From a virus, in IMG/VR virus record IMGVR_UViG_3300032265_002245, positions 1 through 30,771 of that record: a stretch of 30,771 nt of DNA, one strand, 5' to 3'. A program made the translations under genes and the position numbers. The first letter of the stretch is position 1. Each line of letters opens with the position of its first letter. Shown piece after piece: positions 6,952-13,404 of the stretch. The notes beneath the pieces are model-generated. The model was not told where the DNA came from and searched no databases. It saw nothing but the letters and a program-made list of their open reading frames with translations.

Positions 6952-7429
6952 AATCAAGGTTCTATTCGTCGGATCAAATCCTGGACTCAGTAGTCCAGAC
7001 GACACCCCATTCCATCCCAGCTCTAGATCCAGAAGGACGCTAGATAGCTGGACCAAGGGGTTGGATATAGATACCTCTTACGTGAACGTGTGCGACTTCA
7101 AGACGCCTAACAATAGACCTCTGAAGCAAAGCGAGATCCAAGATGCCTTACCAGGCTTGATATTAAAGGTTTCTATTTATTCAAACTATCGAATAGTCGC
7201 AGTGGGCAAAACTGCATCTAGAGCATTGGGGATGGCAAATATAACCAAATATCACACCGTACCTCACCCGAGCGGTAGGTGTCGACTATTAAACGACGAA
7301 CAATTCGTAGCAAACGCTGTAAGCGCTTTGATTTATTTCATAAAAGGGTATAATAATGATACGCACGCGACATCAACCTGCAAGCCGATGTCAGAGTTTG
7401 GTACGCCTCAATCTTTGCAGAGATCCTGA
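6938..7429 (+). CDS. Uracil/mismatch DNA glycosylase-superfamily protein (MUG-like)
   Basis: A 163-residue protein. Motif A is VLFVGSNPGLSS (8-19), very close to the GINPGLSS of mismatch-specific uracil-DNA glycosylase (MUG/TDG family 2). Motif B is HPSGRCR (110-116), close to NPSGLSR. A conserved AVGKTASRALG lies between them. Members remove U or T (and some damaged or modified pyrimidines) from mispairs with G. In MUG the catalytic residue is the Asn in motif A; here N14 is in that place. The final ~25 residues look like extra sequence with no family match. It overlaps the dCMP deaminase by 14 nt. Substrate cannot be decided from sequence. Confidence 0.65.
   Translation: MAANRIKVLFVGSNPGLSSPDDTPFHPSSRSRRTLDSWTKGLDIDTSYVNVCDFKTPNNRPLKQSEIQDALPGLILKVSIYSNYRIVAVGKTASRALGMANITKYHTVPHPSGRCRLLNDEQFVANAVSALIYFIKGYNNDTHATSTCKPMSEFGTPQSLQRS
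7328..7354 (+). promoter_or_regulatory. Putative sigma-70-type promoter
   Basis: A perfect -10 hexamer TATAAT lies at 7349-7354, preceded by TTGATT at 7328-7333 with a 15-nt spacer, shorter than ideal. It sits inside the 3' end of the MUG-like gene. Transcription would start near 7361 and run into the GC-rich gene-free stretch and the small genes beyond. Confidence 0.35.
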
Positions 7430-7681
7430 AGCCAGACTAGGGCGCTTATTCGAGGGTGAGAGGAAGTCAGGCCCTCATTTTTAAAATGACAACGCGGGAC
7501 GGCGTGGGAAGCTGGGGAATGAAGCCAAGGAGAAACGCAAGTTGCTCGGGCCTGGCCCCTGGAGACACGCGCTGGTACCTCGGCAGGGTGGAAGACCGAG
7601 GAGGCCTAAAAATATTCACCTGGTTGGTGTCGCGACCAACTCCCGCACTTAAGCTTAAAACCCCAGACGAAGGAGTTAGAT
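7430..7681 (+). ncRNA. GC-rich gene-free stretch, candidate structured RNA
   Basis: No convincing gene lies in these 252 bases. By my count 7491-7610 is about 64% G+C, clearly richer than the flanking genes. Several stems can be drawn: GTTGGT 7623-7628 with ACCAAC 7635-7640 (6-nt loop), CCTCGG 7578-7583 with CCGAGG 7596-7601, GGCCT 7549-7553 with AGGCC 7602-7606 enclosing the previous stem, and AGGGC 7439-7443 with GCCCT 7471-7475. A promoter-like site lies just upstream. The last bases hold the AAGGAG site for the next gene, so it could also be a long structured leader. It matches no RNA family I know. The one open frame here (GTG 7456) gives a non-protein-like sequence that overlaps the next gene. 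Confidence 0.35.
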
Positions 7682-8029
7682 ATGAATATCGGAACGATCT
7701 TTAACAAGAAGTACTACAGTAAAGCTCACACCGGTTTTCAGCGCAGCGTTAAATTCACGCTAGCCTCGACACGCGATCGGTTTCCAACAGTCACCGCTAG
7801 CCGTCTTGATGTGAACGCTGCACGTCACGATAGCGTTACATTGCTCTTAACCTCTAAAAGTGCCTTAAGCAAAGGCACCGGTAACACGTACACAATAACC
7901 TTCCGTCTTAATCGCTACTCGTCGAATACAAACGCCACGTTCATTGCGGAGAACTGGCCTAAAAAACTTCGCAAACCCAAAGTTGGATCTCCCGTGGAGT
8001 TTGCGATTCTTAATATCGAGACCCTTTGA
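7682..8029 (+). CDS. Hypothetical protein
   Basis: A 115-residue basic protein starting 7 nt after an AAGGAG site. It is strand-rich with many Thr/Ser/Asn (e.g. GTGNTYTITFRLNRYSSNTN) and has Lys/Arg throughout, suggesting a small beta-rich protein, possibly nucleic-acid binding. No known motif is seen. It follows the GC-rich stretch, which would form its mRNA leader. Confidence 0.65.
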   Translation: MNIGTIFNKKYYSKAHTGFQRSVKFTLASTRDRFPTVTASRLDVNAARHDSVTLLLTSKSALSKGTGNTYTITFRLNRYSSNTNATFIAENWPKKLRKPKVGSPVEFAILNIETL

Positions 8030-8062
8030 TATTAAAGCTTACGCGTTTTTGGGAGTTTCGCC

Positions 8063-8545
8063 GTGAATATCTTCTTTACATCAACCGATCCAATCGAGTG
8101 CGCTATCACTCTAGACGACAAGCGTCTAGTCAAGATGCCGGTCGAATCGGTACAGATGTTGTCATCGGCGATATATAGACATGGCGGAACTCCCGTTTAC
8201 CGCGTGGCGTGGACGAAGCATCCATGTACGCTTTGGTCTGGTGACTCTAGAGAAAATTTTGAATGGCATCTAGCGCACCTAAGGGCGATGAATGAGGAAT
8301 TTAAATTCAGATACGGCAAGGATCACGGTTCTTTTCTTGCAGGCTATCAGGTTCTTAAGGATCAGCTCGGTTGCCTGGCCAACCGTGGAATTACGCAGTT
8401 TCCTAACTGCAGTCTCAAAAAAGAGATGAGCGACGTTATCCTAGCCTATCGGTTGACGATGGTAGAGAAATGGAAAAACGATAAGTGTCCACCGAGATGG
8501 ACCAACCGTGAACGACCACAGTGGTCTTTAGATCCCGCGGTATAA
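8063..8545 (+). CDS. Conserved phage hypothetical protein (MNIF..DPIECAITLDDKRLVKM family)
   Basis: A 160-residue protein from GTG 8063, with GGGAG 7 nt upstream. The pattern MNIFFTSTDPIECAITLDDK, then RLVKMPVESVQMLSSA, 'KHPCTLW' and 'FRYGKDHGSF' is a recognisable family found in many phages. Conserved His, Cys and Asp residues suggest an enzyme, but I know of no demonstrated activity and do not assign one. GTG is chosen because the family normally starts at this MNIF. Confidence 0.75.
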   Translation: MNIFFTSTDPIECAITLDDKRLVKMPVESVQMLSSAIYRHGGTPVYRVAWTKHPCTLWSGDSRENFEWHLAHLRAMNEEFKFRYGKDHGSFLAGYQVLKDQLGCLANRGITQFPNCSLKKEMSDVILAYRLTMVEKWKNDKCPPRWTNRERPQWSLDPAV

Positions 8546-8565
8546 CAGACGCACTGAGGGTAACA

Positions 8566-8745
8566 ATGTTCGATAAACTTAAAGAACGAATGAGCAAGCT
8601 CGCTCAAGAAGCAGAGGATCTGGTGAACAGAAGATCCGATCTTGAAAACGAGATAGAGACGATAAACGTGAGATTAGCTCATATCGTTGGTGCTATGCAA
8701 GAATTAGAATCAATCTATAAGGAAATTGAAGATGGCAGAGAATAA
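8566..8745 (+). CDS. Small coiled-coil protein
   Basis: A 59-residue protein from ATG 8566, 5 nt after GAGGG. It is nearly all heptad-like helix (KLKERMSKLAQEAEDLVNRR onward), predicted to form a coiled coil. A longer in-frame start at 8521 lies inside the preceding gene and is rejected. It overlaps the next gene by 14 nt. Function is unknown. Confidence 0.6.
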   Translation: MFDKLKERMSKLAQEAEDLVNRRSDLENEIETINVRLAHIVGAMQELESIYKEIEDGRE

Positions 8746-9154
8746 AAAGAAATCGCTTAAAAAGACAACAAAAGCTTCTAAAACTTCAAAGAAGAAGAAG
8801 TTGGCAAAAATTGTGACTACTACTAGTAAGTCTTCTAATAAGAAGAGCGCTAAGAAACAGAAAGTAAACCGTCCGAGCAAAAAATTAAAATCGGCTTATT
8901 CGCTGGCGTATGCAGCTGATACTCCCGCCACAGCTGTAGTTCTTGTGTCGGATACTTCCGATGTGTCGTCTCTGACGGATGCAGTCGTTACGTCAGCGGA
9001 TCACACCGCTGCGCAACTGGATGCATCCAGCGCATCGACCGACCCAATCGATAATGATAAGGTCGATCTATCCAGTACGGCTAGGATGTCTGTTGGAGTA
9101 AGTATTTGCATCGCAGTTGTTGTTGCTGTAGCGCTCTTGACTAAGTGTTTTTAA
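8732..9154 (+). CDS. Lys-rich protein with C-terminal membrane anchor
   Basis: A 140-residue protein from ATG 8732, 8 nt after TAAGGA. The first 53 residues contain 21 lysines in a Ser/Thr/Ala background, like histone H1-type or other nucleic-acid-binding tails. The middle is Ala/Thr/Ser/Asp-rich and probably disordered. Residues ~117-137 (MSVGVSICIAVVVAVALLTK) form a single membrane helix ending in KCF. This predicts a tail-anchored inner-membrane protein with a basic cytoplasmic domain that could hold DNA or RNA at the membrane; that role is inference. It is the last + strand gene before a hairpin terminator. Confidence 0.65.
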   Translation: MAENKKKSLKKTTKASKTSKKKKLAKIVTTTSKSSNKKSAKKQKVNRPSKKLKSAYSLAYAADTPATAVVLVSDTSDVSSLTDAVVTSADHTAAQLDASSASTDPIDNDKVDLSSTARMSVGVSICIAVVVAVALLTKCF

Positions 9155-9156
9155 TA

Positions 9157-9184
9157 AAAAAGCCTCTCGAAAGAGAGGCTTTTT
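9157..9184. terminator. Bidirectional intrinsic terminator
   Basis: The 8-bp stem AGCCTCTC/GAGAGGCT with a GAAA loop is extended by A/T pairs into a 12-bp stem. It has a T-run on one side and an A-run on the other. It therefore works as a rho-independent terminator from both directions, between the convergent + strand block (ends 9154) and - strand block (ends 9203). Confidence 0.93.
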
Positions 9185-9202
9185 CTTCTTATTATCAGAA
9201 GA

Positions 9203-9508
9203 TCACTCTGCTCTTAACGCAACGTATAGATCGCCTATGACGGCTGCACCAGTTGATAGAACGTTAGTGGGAAGCGTTCCCGCTGCGGTAACAATGTCGA
9301 ATATAGCCCCGCCGGTCGTACCTTGCTTAATACGAACAACGATATCACCAACTGCTAGTTGCGGAAAGTCTGTTGTTGTCGAGGTGTGGGTTGCCACGAC
9401 TGCCATGACAATCGCGTGAGAACCAAGTGCAGCCAGAAGCTCAGTCTGAGCAGCGCCACTGGCCAAAGCTATCTTCAATACATTCTTTGATTTATTAGAT
9501 AATATCAT
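9203..9508 (-). CDS. Small structural-type phage protein
   Basis: A 101-residue protein. The start at 9508 is chosen for its AAAGGGAA site; the longer in-frame start adds residues across an AT-rich leader. The N-terminus (MILSNKSKNVLKIALASGAA) resembles small proteins found beside tail-fibre genes in other phages. The rest is strand-rich (AVGDIVVRIKQGTTGGAIFD). It is probably a minor virion protein, but this rests on position. A 14-bp palindrome (AATACTATAGTATT, 9546-9559) lies in its leader. Confidence 0.6.
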   Translation of the reverse strand: MILSNKSKNVLKIALASGAAQTELLAALGSHAIVMAVVATHTSTTTDFPQLAVGDIVVRIKQGTTGGAIFDIVTAAGTLPTNVLSTGAAVIGDLYVALRAE

Positions 9509-9571
9509 TTTAATTCCCTTTATTGAATATGACGTTATGCTCAGCAATACTATAGTATTAATATATCAGAT

Positions 9572-9991
9572 CTAGCGCTTAAGAAGATTGTAGGCGAATG
9601 ATATCAGCGCCATAAGTCCACTAAGGATGCCACCAAACTTCAAGAGACCAGCAACAATGGCTTGGCGATCGTGAATGTGGCGTTCTACGGGCTGTAATCT
9701 CGAGTCTATCTTCTCACTGATATTCTTTAACTCATTGATATTCATCTCGTTTATTTCAGTTCTGCGCATATGTTCGATCAGTGACTCAGTATTCTTCTCG
9801 AGTGTTTGACTAATTCTCGTCATCTCATTAGTTAGTTGCTTATCTACCATAGACTTCTCAGTTATATCTTTTTGTATTGAGTACATTGAAGTCTCTAAAT
9901 TATTGATTCGTTTACTGGTGTCTTGGACAATATCCTTTACAAATTCAAGGTCACCCCCCGTGATGCTTACAATTTCATCGTCCTTTTTCAT
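9572..9991 (-). CDS. Coiled-coil protein with C-terminal membrane helix (XhlA-like layout)
   Basis: A 139-residue protein from the ATG at 9991, with GGAG 7 nt upstream; a TTG four codons earlier overlaps that site and is less likely. Residues ~10-105 are a long amphipathic coiled coil, and ~114-137 (IVAGLLKFGGILSGLMALIS onward) form one membrane helix with a short basic end. This layout matches haemolysin XhlA-type proteins that assist holins, and also some tail chaperone-like or signalling proteins. It lies at the end of the late block, where lysis genes could be placed. Function not proven. Confidence 0.6.
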   Translation of the reverse strand: MKKDDEIVSITGGDLEFVKDIVQDTSKRINNLETSMYSIQKDITEKSMVDKQLTNEMTRISQTLEKNTESLIEHMRRTEINEMNINELKNISEKIDSRLQPVERHIHDRQAIVAGLLKFGGILSGLMALISFAYNLLKR

Positions 9992-10163
9992 AGCAATCTC
10001 CAAGTATCAACAATTATGAAACTATTAGTCATTACAAAATTTGTGATAACGTCATTCATTAATATCTCTATGAGATTAGCTTAATTATTTAATCGTTTTA
10101 AATGATTATTTAACGTCGTTCAAACATATAAACTTGATTGGTCAAGATCTTGTGCTCTAAGAA

Positions 10164-10206
10164 TAATTTGGGATAATGGATCTAAAAGATCCATTATCCC
10201 AAATTA
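10164..10206. terminator. Perfect 20-bp inverted repeat behind the multicopper oxidase gene
   Basis: Arms 10164-10183 and 10187-10206 pair perfectly over 20 bp with a 3-nt loop, four bases after the stop of the - strand gene at 10211. On the - strand it is followed by only a weak T-rich stretch, so it may be an imperfect terminator, an mRNA 3'-end stabiliser, or a protein-binding palindrome. The rest of 10004-10163 is AT-rich and shows no gene. Confidence 0.6.
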
Positions 10207-10210
10207 ACAA

Positions 10211-13200
10211 TTAGTGTTTATGTGAACCAAATGGAGCTTGCGTATACCCTGGTTTTACAACTTCAAAATGCTGCATCATACCCATATCTTGATCATCTAA
10301 CAAATGGCAGTGCATAAGGAACAGACCTACATAATCTTCATACTTTGTCCGGAGACGAATCTCGCCTCTTGATCCAGCGTTAGCTTCATCTTTTACAACC
10401 TGATTATTTGGATCTTCTTCGAGGGTTCCCACTGGCGTAGTAGCAGTATCCTCAAATTGTACACCTGAAATTGCAATCTCATTTGCATAAGAACTATATG
10501 CAGTATTGCTTCCCGGTGCAGGATTTACGACATTGTTTGCTCCAAATTTCGCATCCCGATAGCCCATAATCTGGAAGTAGAAGATATGCACATGGAACCC
10601 GTGAATTACGTCCGAAAGGTTTTCAACGATGTATTCTTCGCTGGTATTCAAATAAGCAACAGGACGAGTAAAGTCAGAATACGGCGAACCGTTCATATAC
10701 GTTGACATGCTTCCCATTCCTGCAATCCCGCGTCCATGAATCGCAAACGAGAAATGCCTTCTTCTTGAAATGTATCCTTCCAAAGCATCAGTAGGCAGTT
10801 CTATATTATGGTAATAATAATGGTCTGTTAGAACTTCTACGATTTCAAGAGGGGCATTGCCTGTCGAAGCATTGCTTACCGTTGAATTTTTCCACAGATC
10901 GTAAGTAAAATCGTAAGTTCCAGAAGCTGGCAGGGTAGTGGTAGAACCTGGAAGATTACTGATTACAAATGTAGCCGCGTCTGTTGGCGAAATTTCGGAT
11001 ATGACATACTCAACACTATTAATCCGTAATTTAACACCAATTTCCAAATGATGGGGAGAATCATCTGGCATCACCACTGTAGCTGAGCTACCATCAGTGG
11101 TCACTGATGCACCTGTAATTGTCCATTCAGTAGGTTTTCCAGCAAAGACTTGCGCATGAGTTTCTGTGGTCAAATACTGCAAATCAGAATGATCTTCATC
11201 TTTTGATATTGGGCTGTCTAGTCCAAACTGTGGCAACAAAGTTCTATCAAGAAGTTTTGCAACGTGATTTGATGCCGATGAATCTAACGATCCATCGTAT
11301 TTTAACGAAGCAATTTGAACAGGGGCATCCAATTTATCAAAAAGTTCGGTTTCAGAAACCGGCAGTGTATAGATTGGATATACATCGCCGCTCGACACGG
11401 ATACTCCAGACTTCGGAATTGCAAAAAACTCAAAACGCTGGCCTGGAATTATGATTACATAATTCAATCGCTGACCCGCTGGGTTCATGACAAAATCTGG
11501 ATCAAGCGGAACGGCATTAATTGTTCCAGTTGGCAGTTGTGGAATACCGTCTTTTCCTACAATCACGATATCGTGATCTTTTACAGCAATACGGAAAAAG
11601 GTGATGCCCGTCATGTTAACCATGGAGAATATTTTTAGCTCACCTGTTTTTGCAGAATAAACCGGACGTTTTTGACCATTAACTGCCGGCACCCACCGCA
11701 CATCAACCGGGATACAACTAGGTGTAGCCATCGAACTATTTGTATGAACATGGGGAACATTCCCTTCAAGAGCAGCGCACGAGCAAATGCACTTAGGATC
11801 TAGGTTGTCCCGATAATATGGACTTAAATCTTTTGGCTGAACAGAAGAGACTTTTTGTCCATCAGCAGATGGGGTAGCATGTGGGTCATACATATCAAGA
11901 GGCAAATTAGAAACATAATCAACCCAAGTGAGTTCGTTGTGGCCATTTAAATTATCGGCCCACTGAATCCTTTGCAAAGCAACAAACTCACGCTCTACGC
12001 CGGCTGCTTTTAGACGGTTTTGATATGGACCTTCAATCATAATCAGTCCAGCAGCACCACGGCCAACGACGTTCATTGAGCCGCCATGACCATGGGGGTG
12101 ATACCATTGTAGGCCACCAAAATGGCTATCAGGAATTTCGTAGAGATACCGAAGCTTTGAACCTGACTTGACCGAACGCATCACGTTATCGCCGAACATG
12201 TCTGCTCTGACATGGAAGCCATGTGTATGCAAATTTGTTTGGTTACGCTGCATTACATGACTCATCCAAATCGTGTTTGCATCGATTACAGCTTGATCGG
12301 TATTTTGATTTGACTCAGTAGTGTAAGCCCTATCGTCAATGTGAGCATGTAAGGCTTCCATGCGCTGCATACCACCATCCGACCATGGCTCAATCTCGCT
12401 GAGATCTTCTACTTCATTTTTAAACTCTACTGCAATTCTGTCACCCGGCTTTGCGGTCAACAAAGGACCAGGGATGACACCGTTGAAATTTGCTGTTCTG
12501 GTCATAATATGACCAAGGGCAAACGCATCATCGGTGTTCAATTCCAGCGTGACGTTCAACAAGTCGTTAGGGATATTAGGATCTGTAGAGTACGATGGCC
12601 AAGACATACGTCCTGCGTTTGTGCTAGAATCAAACGGCGCTGGTTTCTTTGCGGGTTCGCCAGAATGTTCAATGTACGGATTTTCAGCTTCTGGAAGAGA
12701 AGAACCTTTGTCGGTTTCTGACAAAGTGATCTTGCCTTTTTCAACCCACTGTCCATCCAATCTTCTATATTCAGTAACCAACTCGCCTTGAGCGTTAGTC
12801 CCAAGTCTCCACGAATCGTGTTCGCCTGAACCAAGATATAGCTTGCCACCTTTAGTTCTGTTGCCAACCCGGACTTTTTGTTCGTCAAGCGCCTTCTTGT
12901 TGTCAATCAAAATACCAGTTTCGCAGCTAAGATTGATGTTGTCAGAAGTATTCCAGGCGTTATTGGCATAATCGTATAGCCAGAAATGGTCCCGGAAGCC
13001 CTTGAGAACAATACCGCCAAAACTAGCGTCAAGATCTCCAACGGTTGACGGATTAGCTCCACCGTTCAAGACAAGGCGCTTGCTATCGACAACCGAAGCT
13101 TTATGGGTTTCTGCTGGAACAAATTGCTGAGCAGGATCAGTACTTCCCAGCAAAACAGGGCGGCATTGGGTGAAGTCGCCCGATGCTAGGCCGCTATAAC

Positions 13201-13339
13201 CTAAATCTAACCAAGGCTTAGTGCCATCTCCAATTTTAAATTTTGAAGTATCTGTTTCAATGCCAACTTCACCGGCCTCAAGAACCGGATTTTGGCTGAC
13301 CCAATGTTCACTAACACCATGTTTTAGTAGTATTTTCAT
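10211..13339 (-). CDS. Virion-type multicopper oxidase (tail-fibre N-terminus plus laccase-like domains)
   Basis: A 1042-residue protein starting at ATG 13339, ~9 nt after AGAAGG. Residues ~1-210 are phage virion-like: EAGEVGIETDTSKFKIGDGT (21-40) is a typical fibre motif, followed by strand-rich sequence ('HFWLYDYANNAWNTSDNINL'). Residues ~258-1030 are a three-domain multicopper oxidase. The motifs are HTHG (H371, H373), WYHPH (H414, H416), HGFHVH (H913, H916, H918) and HCH (H1010, C1011, H1012) followed by GMM (M1021). All eight histidines for the trinuclear copper site are present. The type-1 site has H913, C1011 and M1021, but the second His of HCHxxxH is Asp1016. A strand-rich insert (~736-815) resembles phage decoration modules. 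Such enzymes oxidise phenols or metal ions using O2. No signal peptide is visible, as expected for a virion protein. Activity is uncertain because of D1016. Confidence 0.85.
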   Translation of the reverse strand: MKILLKHGVSEHWVSQNPVLEAGEVGIETDTSKFKIGDGTKPWLDLGYSGLASGDFTQCRPVLLGSTDPAQQFVPAETHKASVVDSKRLVLNGGANPSTVGDLDASFGGIVLKGFRDHFWLYDYANNAWNTSDNINLSCETGILIDNKKALDEQKVRVGNRTKGGKLYLGSGEHDSWRLGTNAQGELVTEYRRLDGQWVEKGKITLSETDKGSSLPEAENPYIEHSGEPAKKPAPFDSSTNAGRMSWPSYSTDPNIPNDLLNVTLELNTDDAFALGHIMTRTANFNGVIPGPLLTAKPGDRIAVEFKNEVEDLSEIEPWSDGGMQRMEALHAHIDDRAYTTESNQNTDQAVIDANTIWMSHVMQRNQTNLHTHGFHVRADMFGDNVMRSVKSGSKLRYLYEIPDSHFGGLQWYHPHGHGGSMNVVGRGAAGLIMIEGPYQNRLKAAGVEREFVALQRIQWADNLNGHNELTWVDYVSNLPLDMYDPHATPSADGQKVSSVQPKDLSPYYRDNLDPKCICSCAALEGNVPHVHTNSSMATPSCIPVDVRWVPAVNGQKRPVYSAKTGELKIFSMVNMTGITFFRIAVKDHDIVIVGKDGIPQLPTGTINAVPLDPDFVMNPAGQRLNYVIIIPGQRFEFFAIPKSGVSVSSGDVYPIYTLPVSETELFDKLDAPVQIASLKYDGSLDSSASNHVAKLLDRTLLPQFGLDSPISKDEDHSDLQYLTTETHAQVFAGKPTEWTITGASVTTDGSSATVVMPDDSPHHLEIGVKLRINSVEYVISEISPTDAATFVISNLPGSTTTLPASGTYDFTYDLWKNSTVSNASTGNAPLEIVEVLTDHYYYHNIELPTDALEGYISRRRHFSFAIHGRGIAGMGSMSTYMNGSPYSDFTRPVAYLNTSEEYIVENLSDVIHGFHVHIFYFQIMGYRDAKFGANNVVNPAPGSNTAYSSYANEIAISGVQFEDTATTPVGTLEEDPNNQVVKDEANAGSRGEIRLRTKYEDYVGLFLMHCHLLDDQDMGMMQHFEVVKPGYTQAPFGSHKH

Positions 13340-13363
13340 ATTTATGAAACCTTCTAGAAATAA

Positions 13364-13390
13364 ATTTTAAAGAGCAAACTAGTGTGTCAA
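13364..13390 (-). promoter_or_regulatory. Putative promoter for the multicopper oxidase gene
   Basis: On the - strand a consensus -35 TTGACA (13385-13390) is followed after 15 nt by TAAAAT (13364-13369), one mismatch from TATAAT. The spacer is short. It lies in the 65-nt gap between the tail fibre and oxidase genes, so the oxidase may have its own transcript. Confidence 0.4.
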
Positions 13391-13404
13391 ACAGTAATAG
13401 TTAC

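Noticed and set aside
7455-7480. Resemblance to RNase P RNA (GAGGAAGTC near 7460)
   Set aside because: Only a short match to the first conserved block is present; the matching 3' block (ACAGAA..CGGCTTA) and the rest of the core are absent.
7456-7704. Possible 82-residue gene from GTG in the GC-rich stretch
   Set aside because: The sequence is not protein-like, it overlaps the well-placed ATG 7682 with its AAGGAG site, and G+C and stems fit an RNA better.
8063-8545. Pyrimidine-dimer glycosylase (denV-like) annotation
   Set aside because: The motifs match a conserved phage hypothetical family but not T4 endonuclease V; no repair function is assigned.
12556-12906. Second - strand frame inside the multicopper oxidase gene
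   Set aside because: It is an alternative frame within the fibre-like N-terminal part of the oxidase; the oxidase frame explains the sequence.
10211-13339. Contaminating host gene as explanation of the oxidase
   Set aside because: The same continuous frame starts with a phage fibre-type domain and lies between phage structural genes on the same strand.
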